Shown here one piece after another: positions 25,286 through 34,432 of a DNA stretch of 64,000 nucleotides; position 1 is the first letter of the stretch, and every line of letters begins with the position of its first letter. The stretch comes from Vacuolonema iberomarrocanum LEGE 07170 (GTDB lineage: Bacteria > Cyanobacteriota > Cyanobacteriia > Elainellales > Elainellaceae), in the NCBI GenBank assembly GCA_015207365.1, contig JADEXA010000033.1, forward strand, positions 1 to 64,000, in the 5' to 3' direction. The notes beneath the pieces are model-generated. The model had not been told where the DNA came from. It saw nothing but the letters and a program-made list of their open reading frames with translations, and made no database searches. A program made the position numbers and the translations under genes.

Positions 25286-25877
25286 GGTTAGGTGGATTCT
25301 TAGGAATAACCGCTTGAACGTGATGGGTTTGCCCATGCCCTAAATCTTCCATAAAAGGACAGACCTTATCGGTTCGCCCGTTGACGTTGTGGATGACCTG
25401 ATGCGGGTAAACTTTGGTTCTGTCTTGGTGATGGGGTTGATTCCTCCCTAGCTTTCTTGCTAGGGGGAAAACATGACCAAAGTTCCTATATCGAGGAGGT
25501 TTGGGGAATTTTGTAGGGCTGAGTAGGGTTCCGAGAGCTTTATATACAGTAGCTCACCAGAAAAGTGACGTTGCGTCTGGCGTTCCTCTTGCTCATGTGG
25601 GTCGAGGGGCTACCTGGAGCTAGGGATAGAAGCTGATGCGCAGATCAAGGGTAGAACTCGAATAGTAGTGTAACCTGAATCTTCAACCGAGCCATCCCGT
25701 CGCGGTTTCAATCGCTTTATTGTCCTGGTTCTAAGTAGCTCGGCACGATGAAAAACCAGACTCTAAAAACCTGTGCCGCCCGCGCTGCGGGCGGCACAGG
25801 TTTTTAGAGTTTTAGGTTTAATTGCACCTGCCAACTTACACAAGTACAGGACAATAAACAAACCCCTGCTAAAAACC
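25286..25877. other. Intergenic region with palindromes
   Basis: 590 bp containing the 49-bp palindrome at 25761-25809 and the half family B element at 25842-25891. A short inverted repeat around CCTCCCTAGCTTTCTTGCTAGGGGG lies near 25444-25468 and may be a terminator-like hairpin. Confidence 0.55.
25761..25809. repeat. 49-bp perfect palindrome (23-bp arms)
   Basis: Arms CTCTAAAAACCTGTGCCGCC(CGC) and complement around GCT. Preceded by AAAAACCAG, as in the left end of family B copies, so it may be a divergent member. Confidence 0.7.
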
Positions 25878-25891
25878 CTAATTTTGGGTGG
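25842..25891. repeat. Half of a family B element overlapping a gene end
   Basis: AAGTACAGGACAATAAA followed by CCTGCTAAAAACCCTAATTTT and GGGTGGC aligns with the right half of the 27212 copy read on the other strand (CTTGCTAAAACCCTTTATTTT). The matching arm is absent. It overlaps the final codons and stop of the glycosyltransferase at 25878. Confidence 0.65.
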
Positions 25892-27149
25892 CTGAATCAG
25901 CTGATTCCTGCTGAGCTGCGATGGTATTGGCGATGCAGCGTTCCCAGAACTGTACCAGGCGATCGCATCCTTGTTTCCAGTCATAGTCAGCGGCAAATGA
26001 TTTTCCCTGCTGCCCCAGGGTTTCACGGAGAGCCCCATCGGTTCGTAGGGACTCCAGTTTCTCCAGGAAATCGTTGGTATTGCCCGGTTCAAATAGGAGC
26101 CCGGTTTTGCCATCCTGGACGCTGTCGATGAAGCCACCTGCGCGGGGAGCCAGGATAGGAGTACCAGCGGCGGCAGCTTCTAGAGCCGTCAGTCCCAGGG
26201 TCTCTTTGACAGATGTGCTGATGTGTAGGTCGGCGTGGGTGAGCAGTGCTGGCACCTGATCAGGGGGAACGCGTCCCAGGAAATGGGCGGGAAGGCCCAG
26301 GGGCTTGAGTTGCTTTCTGGCTCGATATGGGCCGTCGCCTGCAATGATGAGGGCGATCGCCTCGCGTGCCGCCGGGTTTGACTTTATCCATGCTCGCAAT
26401 GCCTTCACCGTGAAGTCCCAGCCTTTGTCGGGGGTCAGGCGTCCCAAAAAGAGGAGGGTCGTGCGATCGCCCAATCCTTGGAGACCGTAGTGCGTTTGCC
26501 AAAAATCGGGTTCCACCGCGATCTGCTGAAACGCCGCTAAGTCGACGCCCAGAAATGCATCGCAGACCGCATTGGTGATACCCCGACGGAGCATTTTGTC
26601 GCGGGTGGTGGGGCTGGCGGTGAGGGCAGCGTCGTAGGCATTGAAGGCGGGCTGGGTAATGTTGACCTTGGCTAACCACTTGAGCGGGGCGATCGCCCAG
26701 CGAGGCAACGGCAAAAAGTCATCCATATATTCCAGGAAGTTGGTGTGGTAGAAGCTGACGCAAGGAATTCTCAGGCGCTGCGCCACATCGACTGCCGGAG
26801 CGTTGCCCAGGTCGAGCAACATGCGATCAGGTTCATCCACATGAATGATATCGGGGTGAAATGCTTCGATCTCTTGCACCAGCGTGGGGTAGGCGGAATT
26901 GCTAATGTTGCGCTCGAAGGGGATGCCCATGAAAGGTTTGCTCTCTAGCGCAACGACGCGCACCCCTGGCAGCAGGTCTCCCACATAATCCTGCCAGTTG
27001 GGATAAACGGAGGCGATCGCCTCATAGCTGGGGCATAGCACGAGCACCGTATGCCCCAGCGCACTCAACTGTCGCACCCGCTGATAGACCGCCACCGTCA
27101 CGCCATCCACGACGGGCAAAAAGCCTGATGTCACAATCGCAATTCTCAT
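25878..27149 (-). CDS. GT4-family glycosyltransferase
   Basis: 423 residues from ATG 27149 (MRIAIVTSGFLPVVDGVTVA); an ORF start at 27188 is upstream of the conserved beginning. GT-B fold: N-terminal Gly-rich entry loop, SFYHTNFLEYMDDF acceptor side, then the donor-binding C-domain with LLFLGRLTPDKGWDFTVKAL, LIIAGDGPY and the EX7E motif ETLGLTALEAAAAGTPILAP. Transfers a nucleotide-activated sugar to lipid or glycan; resembles SqdX/PimB-like enzymes but specificity cannot be read. The last four codons and stop come from a family B half element, so the C-terminus has been altered by the repeat. Confidence 0.88.
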   Translation of the reverse strand: MRIAIVTSGFLPVVDGVTVAVYQRVRQLSALGHTVLVLCPSYEAIASVYPNWQDYVGDLLPGVRVVALESKPFMGIPFERNISNSAYPTLVQEIEAFHPDIIHVDEPDRMLLDLGNAPAVDVAQRLRIPCVSFYHTNFLEYMDDFLPLPRWAIAPLKWLAKVNITQPAFNAYDAALTASPTTRDKMLRRGITNAVCDAFLGVDLAAFQQIAVEPDFWQTHYGLQGLGDRTTLLFLGRLTPDKGWDFTVKALRAWIKSNPAAREAIALIIAGDGPYRARKQLKPLGLPAHFLGRVPPDQVPALLTHADLHISTSVKETLGLTALEAAAAGTPILAPRAGGFIDSVQDGKTGLLFEPGNTNDFLEKLESLRTDGALRETLGQQGKSFAADYDWKQGCDRLVQFWERCIANTIAAQQESADSATQN

Positions 27150-28229
27150 CGGTGGTTCCCATGACGACCCTACCAATAGTAAAGGCAACTCGATTTCCTA
27201 GAGGTGGCCTGAGTACAGGACAAAAACCAGAGAACCCTTTATTTTGGGTAGCGCGGGCAGTGCCCGCGCTACCCAAAATAAAGGGTTTTAGCAAGGTTTT
27301 AATTTTTTGACTAAATTTCCTCAACCCCACACATTTATTTCAACCCCTATCGCCAGATGTACTGATGGGAATTATGGTGGCCACTTCACTTTGAGCATGA
27401 CTTCTGCCGATATCCTTTTGCGGTTAAGAGCGAGCACTCACTTTTGTTGAGCAGAGTTTCACTGATGATGGCGATAAATGAGATTTGAATTTGACTCGAC
27501 TTGAAATTCTCAGAAGAAAGATTCAACGTACTATCTTTCCGCATTCAGAGAATGTTTATTCCTAGGAAAGAGCAAGCAATGCTAATTCCAATTCATATTG
27601 ATCGAGAATTTTGAGAATACTTGGAAGCGGTAATAAAGGAAATATGAGGTTGTCGTAAATTTTATTGAGTTCAGAGCAATATAGACCTTAAATAACAGGA
27701 TGTAAGAAAAACAATATATATAGAGACAATCAGTAATATCAATAGTTGAATATAGACAAACAGCAATATTTACAATCTCTAGGCATAGCTATAAGTCAAT
27801 GCTGTAAAGGACTTGACCTGTTAGTTGTCTATAGTGTATGACACAAGCAACAAGGGTATTTGCTCGCGGAAGCGATAGGTTGGTAAGGATCAAGATAACG
27901 AATACGATAAAAATTCTACAGAATCTGTTACATTGGGATGACTCTCAAGAAAGATACTTGAAAAACTGTTGAGAGAGTATCTGAATCAGTTCATGAGAAG
28001 ATTCTCATAGAAGTTTCATGATGGTCTTATACTGATCCATTAATCTAGACAGTTTGTCCATAAGAAGCCTATTAAAAGACTCTTAAGAAGGTCTTTTTCG
28101 AACTCCTATAAAAAATAGGAAGAAAGTAATAGCTTGGGTGGATGACGTTATTTCAAGAGGCGTCAATTGAGCCAGATCTGTGAGCGAATTGAATGTGAAG
28201 TTAGGGGACTGCTACCTGTGGATGATGGG
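27150..28229. other. AT-rich intergenic region (1.1 kb)
   Basis: Carries the family B copy at 27212-27308. From about 27480 to 28160 the sequence is clearly more AT-rich than the neighbouring genes, with TATATATAG near 27715 and several near-repeats of GAGAATTTTGAGAATA type. No coding sequence or known RNA recognised. Confidence 0.6.
27212..27308. repeat. Palindromic element, family B copy 3
   Basis: AGTACAGGACAAAAACCAGA, then a perfect 55-bp palindrome (27233-27287, 27-bp arms around one G): AACCCTTTATTTTGGGTAGC and complement. Right part GCAAGGTTTTAATTTTTTGAC corresponds to the far half seen at 22646. Confidence 0.8.
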
Positions 28230-28604
28230 ATGTCTCAGCCCTGTATTTTGATTGCCGAAGACGAACCTCGTATCGTTTCTTTCATGGAGCGCGGCTTGAT
28301 TCGTCAAGGGTATCGCATCGTCACTACAGATCGAGGCGATCGCGCAATTGATCTAGTCTTGGAAAATGGATTTGACTTGATACTCTTGGATATTGGGTTG
28401 CCCGTGAAGGATGGGTGGGCGGTGCTCGATGAGATGCGAGCCGCTCACAAAGATATCCCCGTCATTGTGATTACGGCTCATGAAGGTGCGAGCGATCGCC
28501 TAGAACAATATGCGGATACCGTGCTGGGCTACATCATGAAGCCGTTTCGCTTCAGAACTCTGGTTGATATGATTCGTTCTCAGTTAGATTCTCGGTCGTC
28601 TTAG
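28230..28604 (+). CDS. Stand-alone response-regulator receiver domain
   Basis: 124 residues from ATG 28230 (MSQPCILIAEDEPRIVSF); a TTG at 28167 would add 21 residues. Receiver features: acidic pair AEDE, phospho-acceptor Asp in DLILLDIGLPVKDG, Thr in VIVITAHEGAS and Lys in GYIMKPFRF. There is no DNA-binding domain. The region resembles the receiver of the OmpR regulator encoded next to it on the opposite strand (both have EDE-RI--F-E-GL--GY and MKPFRF), suggesting the two arose by duplication and may share the kinase. Confidence 0.88.
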   Translation: MSQPCILIAEDEPRIVSFMERGLIRQGYRIVTTDRGDRAIDLVLENGFDLILLDIGLPVKDGWAVLDEMRAAHKDIPVIVITAHEGASDRLEQYADTVLGYIMKPFRFRTLVDMIRSQLDSRSS

Positions 28605-28620
28605 ACGCGTAAGCCCTGAC

Positions 28621-29307
28621 TTAAGGCGTTCGCATGCGGTAGCCAATGCCCCGCACCGTTTCGATGACCTCAGACCCGAGCTTTTTTCGCAGATAGCCCA
28701 CATAGACATCAACAATGTTAGAGCCGGGGGCATAGTCATAACCCCATACGCGATCGAGCAGTTGCTCGCGGCTCAAGACTTGATCGGGGTGGCGCATAAA
28801 CGTCTCGACCAGGGTAAACTCGCGGGCCGATAGCTCTAGTAGATCGCCGTTCACCTTAATGCGCCGTGTTCGTAAATCGAGCGTAATGCTGCCTTGCTGG
28901 AGAACGAGCTCGTCGTTCGAGGGCGAGGCGGCGTTGGCTGGGGCAAGGCTGGTGCGTAGACGCGCCCGAACGCGAACCAGCAACTCTTCAAAACGGAAGG
29001 GTTTGGTCATATAGTCGTCGGCACCCACCTCAAACCCGGTGACCTTGTCTTCAATGTCATCCCTTGCCGTCAGGATGATGACGGGGGCGGTAAACCCCTG
29101 TCCGCGCAACTCCTCTAGCAAGAGCAATCCATCTTTGCCTGGTAGCCCCAAATCTAAAATCATCAAGTCGACATTGCCGTCGAGGGCGATCGCCGCTGCA
29201 TCATCTGGATGGTCGGCGACGCTCGTCGTATAGCCGTTGGATTGCAGCCCCTTCTCAATAAATGTAGAGATGCGGCTTTCATCTTCAACGATGAGAATTT
29301 GCGTCAT
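28621..29307 (-). CDS. OmpR-family response regulator
   Basis: 228 residues. Receiver (1-120) with VEDESRI, phospho-Asp in DLMILDLGLPGKDG, VIILTARDDIEDKVTGFEVG and YMTKPFRFEELL; winged-helix domain (about 130-228) with LTLVETFMRHPDQVLSREQL and NIVDVYVGYLRKKLG. The start codon overlaps the stop of the upstream kinase gene (ATGA type), so the two are a co-translated two-component system. Target genes unknown; the stand-alone receiver across the convergent junction may also be in this circuit. Confidence 0.93.
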   Translation of the reverse strand: MTQILIVEDESRISTFIEKGLQSNGYTTSVADHPDDAAAIALDGNVDLMILDLGLPGKDGLLLLEELRGQGFTAPVIILTARDDIEDKVTGFEVGADDYMTKPFRFEELLVRVRARLRTSLAPANAASPSNDELVLQQGSITLDLRTRRIKVNGDLLELSAREFTLVETFMRHPDQVLSREQLLDRVWGYDYAPGSNIVDVYVGYLRKKLGSEVIETVRGIGYRMRTP

Positions 29308-30824
29308 AGGGCATGGCTTTCCTGCGGCGAGTCAAGCGGCAAAATTAGGGTAAAGGTGGATCCTACACCAACTTGGCTGGTGAGGGTGACGCGACCGCCG
29401 TGGCTTTCGGCGATGGCTTTCACAATGGACAACCCCAATCCTGCCCCTTCCGATTTGCGGTAACGATTGGCAGCACGGGCAAAGCGATCGAAGATGCGGC
29501 TTTGGTCTTGAACTGCAATGCCACTACCCGTATCGCGCACCCAAAACCGGACATCTCCACCTTCTATCGCTGAACCGAGTTCGATGGTATCTGACGCGTT
29601 TGTGTGCTGCGTCGCATTTTGTGCCAGATTGAGAATTGCTCCGGTTACGCGCTGGCGATCGCCCACAAAAACCCCGTTCCCAACGGACGCCAGCCCCCAC
29701 TGCCGAGGTGCGAGTTTGGTGGCTTTGGTAAATAGAGTTTCGGTGAGTCCTCTGATATCAATGGTTTCTAGACGCAGGAAATCGGGGCGCTCAGCTTTTG
29801 CCAGCAAGATCAGATCATTGACGAAGCGCGTCATCCGCTCTAATTCGTCCTGCACGATGTCGAGGGTTTCTTCGCGTTCTTCAGGGGCTTCGCCCATCAA
29901 GTCTAAATGCCCTTGAATGATGGTGATGGGCGTACGCAGTTCATGACCGGCATCGTTGACAAAATTGCGCTGGCTGATGAACGCTGCTTCTAGGCGATCC
30001 ATCATTCCGTTAAATGTTCTGGAGAGATCGGCCAGCTCACCTTTGCCTGCAACCGGGAGGCGTTGGCTCAGGTCGGTTTCGCTAATCAATCGGGTGGCGA
30101 CGGCCAACTGCTTGACCGGCTTGAGCAACTGCTGACTCAGAAGCCAGGCCACCAGAAACGCCACCAAAATGACCCCAACAGCTACTTGAACAAATACGAT
30201 CACAGCTTCTAAGGCTTCGACGCGTTCACCCTCTGTTAAATGGACAATGACAAAGACGCCAGCGATTTCTTCATCGCGCGCGTCATCGCTGTCCATTGGA
30301 AATGCCTTGTAGAGAGCATCGTTTGTCAGAGACACGGGTTGTTGGTCTTCAAATACCGTCTCACGAAACTCTAGAGAGAGTTCCAACCATTCCTGCATCA
30401 GCTCTGAATCCGGGCCAATGGTGGATGGCAACGCGGATGGATTGGCGCGATAAAGCTCGCCTTCAAGAACAAAGATGTGGTAGTTGTCATCTTCGGGAAC
30501 TTCGTCCTGAATCCATTCGCCAATAAAGGTTCTGAGAGATTCTTGAGTACGAGGATTGACTGCCCGCCATGCCTGATACTCTTTCTCGAACTCAGCCAAC
30601 TCTTCGGTCATATCGTCGCGGACGCGGGCATCGACATCGGAAAATAGCGCGGCTCGGAAGATGGGGACGGACAGCCCTGCAACCGCCAGCATGATGGTGC
30701 CATACAGGAGAAAAATGCGGGTACGTGTTTCGCCTAAAATTTGTTGCCAGAGACTTTTCTTTGGCGATGGTGGGGCGATCGCCCCCTCTTCTGGAACATT
30801 AGGCGATGGAAGACTGCTATGCAC
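29304..30824 (-). CDS. Sensor histidine kinase, partner of the adjacent OmpR regulator
   Basis: 506 residues. TM1 (TRIFLLYGTIMLAVAGLSVP, about 33-52), periplasmic domain (about 55-210), TM2 (IVFVQVAVGVILVAFLVAWL), HAMP (LKPVKQLAVATRLISETDLS), HisKA with His in FVNDAGHELRTPITIIQGHL, then ATPase motifs (NLAQNATQHT, VRDTGSGIA, RIFDRFARA, GAGLGLSIVKAI). Phosphorylates the regulator encoded 4 nt overlapping downstream. Ligand unknown. Confidence 0.93.
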   Translation of the reverse strand: MHSSLPSPNVPEEGAIAPPSPKKSLWQQILGETRTRIFLLYGTIMLAVAGLSVPIFRAALFSDVDARVRDDMTEELAEFEKEYQAWRAVNPRTQESLRTFIGEWIQDEVPEDDNYHIFVLEGELYRANPSALPSTIGPDSELMQEWLELSLEFRETVFEDQQPVSLTNDALYKAFPMDSDDARDEEIAGVFVIVHLTEGERVEALEAVIVFVQVAVGVILVAFLVAWLLSQQLLKPVKQLAVATRLISETDLSQRLPVAGKGELADLSRTFNGMMDRLEAAFISQRNFVNDAGHELRTPITIIQGHLDLMGEAPEEREETLDIVQDELERMTRFVNDLILLAKAERPDFLRLETIDIRGLTETLFTKATKLAPRQWGLASVGNGVFVGDRQRVTGAILNLAQNATQHTNASDTIELGSAIEGGDVRFWVRDTGSGIAVQDQSRIFDRFARAANRYRKSEGAGLGLSIVKAIAESHGGRVTLTSQVGVGSTFTLILPLDSPQESHAL

Positions 30825-31419
30825 GAGATTTTCCAGTCGTTAGTAATGAATGAGAATTTAAAAATCGGACTCATATTTGGCGCTAGCAAATCGTGACAGT
30901 ATTTGAGCGCCGAGATATTAAACACGAAAGAATATAAGAATGACTTAATTCTAGATATTAATCTTTAATGAATTTACACCAATTTCTATCAAACAACTGG
31001 AATCCAGACGGAAACTTTGATTCAGCGGTTCCACGATGAAGAAGAGATTAAAAATATTTCTTCGCACTCTTCAATGACTGTCATCGGAGAATAAATGAGC
31101 CGACCCTTTGCCGTAGTTTGCCAGATGCGCCACAGGAGTGACTTTCTACGAGAAATCGTTGATTCGGATTGTCGCCACAGAAAAATCATGGAAGAGCGTT
31201 GGGATGAAAAATCTGACATGAGAGCTTCAAATTTCTCTATTCCAAACGGCGTATGGCTATCTATTCAAGCCATCGGCAGGAATGATGAGAGGTTTCTCAT
31301 CGTTCATTCATGAATTCTCATGAACTGGTTCTCATCCACGCCTCATTCCCCCTTTAAGGGCGATCGCCATCCTTGAGTCAACAAGCAATTTGTTGCTTTG
31401 TTGCCACTCAAAGAGGGAA
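30825..31419. other. Intergenic region
   Basis: About 600 bp, AT-rich, between the divergent kinase and ugd. A 72-codon frame at 31095-31313 lacks a ribosome binding site and recognisable sequence and is not called. The promoter of the glycan cluster is expected here. Confidence 0.55.
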
Positions 31420-32883
31420 ATGATGATGAACGTTTGCGTGATTGGAACCGGATATGTTGGCCTGGTAACCGGCGTCTGTCTTGCCCACATGGGACATGAT
31501 GTCATCTGTGTCGACAACAATGCCACCAAAGTCGCACTCATGCAGTCAGGCAAATCTCCCATTTATGAGCCAGGACTGGACGAGCTAATGCAGAGCAGCA
31601 TGGCGGCTGGACGGCTGCGGTTTACCACTGACCTAAAGGCCGGGGTTGAGCATGGCGATGTGTTGTTTATTGCTGTAGGTACACCACCGCTGCCCACAGG
31701 AGAGAGTGATACCCGCTATGTCGAAGCTGTGGCGCGTGGCATTGGCGCTCACCTCACGGGCGACTACAAGGTTATCGTCAACAAATCCACGGTGCCCATT
31801 GGTTCGGGGAATTGGGTGCGCCAGATTGTGCTGGATGCGATCGCATCCCAGGACACCACCCATGTGGATCGAGATACCCTAGCCCAATCCTTTGAGGTGG
31901 TGAGCAATCCTGAGTTTTTGCGAGAAGGCTCGGCGGTTTACGATACCTTCAACCCCGATCGCATTGTTCTGGGCGGCAGCAGTCAGCGGGCGATCGCCAC
32001 GATGCAACGGCTATATGCGCCGCTGATCCGGCGTCAGTTCTCCGAAAAACAAAGCCTGCCCGCGATTCCCGTTGTGGTTACGGACTTGGCCTCGGCAGAA
32101 ATGATTAAGTACGCGGCGAACGCATTTCTGGCCACCAAAATTAGCTTTATCAACGAAGTGGCCAATATCTGCGATCGCGTCGGAGCCGATGTCACGCAAG
32201 TGGCGCAAGGAATTGGACTGGACTCCCGCATCGGCGACAAGTTTCTGCAAGCGGGGATTGGCTGGGGCGGGTCTTGCTTCCCCAAAGATGTGGCAGCGCT
32301 GATTCATACTGCCCGCGATTATGGCTACGAAGCGCCCTTGCTCAATGCAGCGGTTCAAACCAACCAACACCAGCGGTTGCTCGCGCTTGAAAAGTTGCAG
32401 CAGATGCTCAAGATTCTCAAGGGCAAAACCATTGGTCTGTTGGGGCTCACCTTTAAGCCCAACACTGACGACCTGCGCGACGCGCCTGCCCTGGACTTGA
32501 TTCGTGAGTTGGTTCGTCTAGGCGCCAAGGTCAAAGCCTACGATCCCATCGTGCAGCCAGGGTCGCACGCTGCGCAAGACGAGCGGTTGGCGCAGGTTGA
32601 CCTGGCGACAACGCCGATGCAGTTGGCGCAGGGCTGCGATGCGCTGGTGCTGGTGACCGACTGGGTACAGTTCCAAACGCTGGACTATGCGGCGATGGCC
32701 GCGGTGATGCGGCAGCGGATTGTGCTGGATGGCCGCAATGCGTTGGCTCCCGAGGCGATAGTTCAGGCGGGGTTTGCCTACATGGGCATTGGCTACTCGG
32801 TCGATCGACCCACCGTCTGGGGCATCAATGTGCAGCCCGCAAAAGCGACAGTGGCCGCGCTCCCGGCAGAACAGGTTGCCTAG
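31420..32883 (+). CDS. ugd: UDP-glucose 6-dehydrogenase
   Basis: 487 residues from ATG 31420 (three consecutive ATGs follow GAGGGAA; any could start). N-terminal NAD domain CVIGTGYVGLVTGVCLAHMG, VGTPPLPTGESDTRYVE, SNPEFLREGSAV, central GIGWGGSCFPKDVAAL with the catalytic Cys, and the C-terminal UDP-binding domain GLTFKPNTDDLRDAPALDL. Oxidises UDP-glucose to UDP-glucuronate with two NAD+. First gene of a 12-kb same-strand cluster that ends with a UDP-glucuronate-type 4-epimerase, so it supplies the uronic acid donor for the glycan built there. Confidence 0.95.
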   Translation: MMMNVCVIGTGYVGLVTGVCLAHMGHDVICVDNNATKVALMQSGKSPIYEPGLDELMQSSMAAGRLRFTTDLKAGVEHGDVLFIAVGTPPLPTGESDTRYVEAVARGIGAHLTGDYKVIVNKSTVPIGSGNWVRQIVLDAIASQDTTHVDRDTLAQSFEVVSNPEFLREGSAVYDTFNPDRIVLGGSSQRAIATMQRLYAPLIRRQFSEKQSLPAIPVVVTDLASAEMIKYAANAFLATKISFINEVANICDRVGADVTQVAQGIGLDSRIGDKFLQAGIGWGGSCFPKDVAALIHTARDYGYEAPLLNAAVQTNQHQRLLALEKLQQMLKILKGKTIGLLGLTFKPNTDDLRDAPALDLIRELVRLGAKVKAYDPIVQPGSHAAQDERLAQVDLATTPMQLAQGCDALVLVTDWVQFQTLDYAAMAAVMRQRIVLDGRNALAPEAIVQAGFAYMGIGYSVDRPTVWGINVQPAKATVAALPAEQVA

Positions 32884-33178
32884 CATGGTGGGTTGGCGAG
32901 ACATTCATTTTCCTTTGGTTATTCCTGACGCGATGCCCTGCCAACGTCTCTGCAACCGGGTTTCTATTTTGACATGTCATCTTACTGTCACTTTCGTCGT
33001 CTAACCTGCCCAAAACCGGATTGCTATCTCGATGATGAGTGCTCCCATCTGATTTGTTTATCCGTTGACTGTTGGATTTGGCTTATTTCGATAAACCGAT
33101 AGATTTGCCTTGATTTTGTCCGTTAACCCAGGCGATTGTGAATGCTTTTTGCCCCTTCTTCCCATCGGGAGACAACAG
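32884..33178. other. Intergenic spacer
   Basis: About 295 bp between ugd and the first glycosyltransferase; no terminator or repeat element of the families found elsewhere. May carry an internal promoter. Confidence 0.4.
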
Positions 33179-34432
33179 ATGAAACTGATGGTTTACTCCC
33201 ACGATGCCTTCGGGCTAGGAAATATTCGGCGGATGCTTGCCATCTGTGACTATTTAATCCAAGCGATTCCTGACTTGTCCGTGTTAGTCGTGTCGGGTTC
33301 GCCTGCACTCCACAGCCTGCGGTTGCCCAAAGGGCTCGATTACATTAAGCTCCCCTGCCTGGGACGCGATGGTTCCGGCCAGGTGAGTGCCAAGTTCCTC
33401 AAAACCGAGCTGGAAGAAACCGTGCAGCTCCGAGCCGACTTGATTCTCTCGGCGACCAAGCACTTTAAACCCGATGTGTTGCTGGTCGACAAGAAACCCT
33501 TTGGGCTGATGCGCGAACTAGAGCCCACGCTGAACTTTTTGGAGCAGGCTCCGTTTTCAACCCAACTGGTGCTGTTGTTGCGCGATATTCTCGATACCCC
33601 GGCGGCGACGATCGCCCAGTGGCAGCGCAATGGTTACTACGAGGCGATCGCCCAGCGCTATAGCCAGGTGTGGGTGGTTGGCAGCCCTGATATTTTCGAT
33701 GTGCGGGTGGAATATGATTTTCCGCCAGCGGTGGCCGAGAAGGTACAGTTTGTTGGCTATATCCGGCGGCAGGCTGAACAGCGATCGCGCGAGGCCGCTC
33801 GCCGAGAGCTTTGTCTGGATGTACAGGATCGGCTCATCCTTGTCACCCCTGGCGGAGGAGCGGATGGCTATGAGTTGACCCATACCTATTTGAATGCGAT
33901 CGCCCAACCTGCGCTCCAGCATTCGTCTTACAAGGCGCTCATCGTCTGCGGCTATGAAATGCCCGTGGCTCAGCGCGAGGCCATTGCCCGCCGCGCCTGT
34001 TCCTTGTCTCAGGTTGAGGTGATGGAGTTCAGCGACGACCTGTTGAGCTTGATGAATGCGGCTGATCTGGTGGTGGCGATGGGCGGCTACAACACCACCT
34101 GCGAAATTTTGTCCCTGGAGAAACGCGCGATTGTCGTCCCTCGGACCAACCCCGTTGAAGAACAGTGGATTCGGGCCGAGCGCATGGCGCAGCGGGGATG
34201 GTTGCACGCCATTCATCCCAAGCAGCTCACACCCCAGCGCTTAGCCTTGGCGATTCAGCAGGCGATCGCCCCCAATGCCGAAATGGTTGCAGCCGAGTCG
34301 TCTATCGACCTCAACGCCCTGCCCCGCCTTGCCCGACTGATGTTGGCACTGGTGCCCAGCAAGGCTCCGAAGCGTTCGTCTGTTGTCTATCCCCAACGGT
34401 TATCCCAATGTCTTACTCCCGCCAGCCTGTAA
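33179..34432 (+). CDS. GT28/MurG-like glycosyltransferase (first of two)
   Basis: 417 residues from ATG 33179, preceded by CGGGAGACA; a TTG at 33110 is unlikely. MKLMVYSHDAFGLGNIRRML is the GHxxR-like entry loop of the MJ1255/VC2487 family. LLVDKKPFGLMREL and LLLRDILDTP follow, then the C-terminal donor domain ILVTPGGGADG and MGGYNTTCEILSLEKRAIVVPR, similar to the MurG GGxx(T/S)xxE motif. Overlaps the next gene by 25 bp. A second homologue is encoded at 35802, so the two may add the same or related sugars at different steps. Confidence 0.85.
   Translation: MKLMVYSHDAFGLGNIRRMLAICDYLIQAIPDLSVLVVSGSPALHSLRLPKGLDYIKLPCLGRDGSGQVSAKFLKTELEETVQLRADLILSATKHFKPDVLLVDKKPFGLMRELEPTLNFLEQAPFSTQLVLLLRDILDTPAATIAQWQRNGYYEAIAQRYSQVWVVGSPDIFDVRVEYDFPPAVAEKVQFVGYIRRQAEQRSREAARRELCLDVQDRLILVTPGGGADGYELTHTYLNAIAQPALQHSSYKALIVCGYEMPVAQREAIARRACSLSQVEVMEFSDDLLSLMNAADLVVAMGGYNTTCEILSLEKRAIVVPRTNPVEEQWIRAERMAQRGWLHAIHPKQLTPQRLALAIQQAIAPNAEMVAAESSIDLNALPRLARLMLALVPSKAPKRSSVVYPQRLSQCLTPASL

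Noticed and set aside
31095..31313. 72-codon ORF upstream of ugd
   Set aside because: No ribosome binding site, no known motif, in an AT-rich promoter region.
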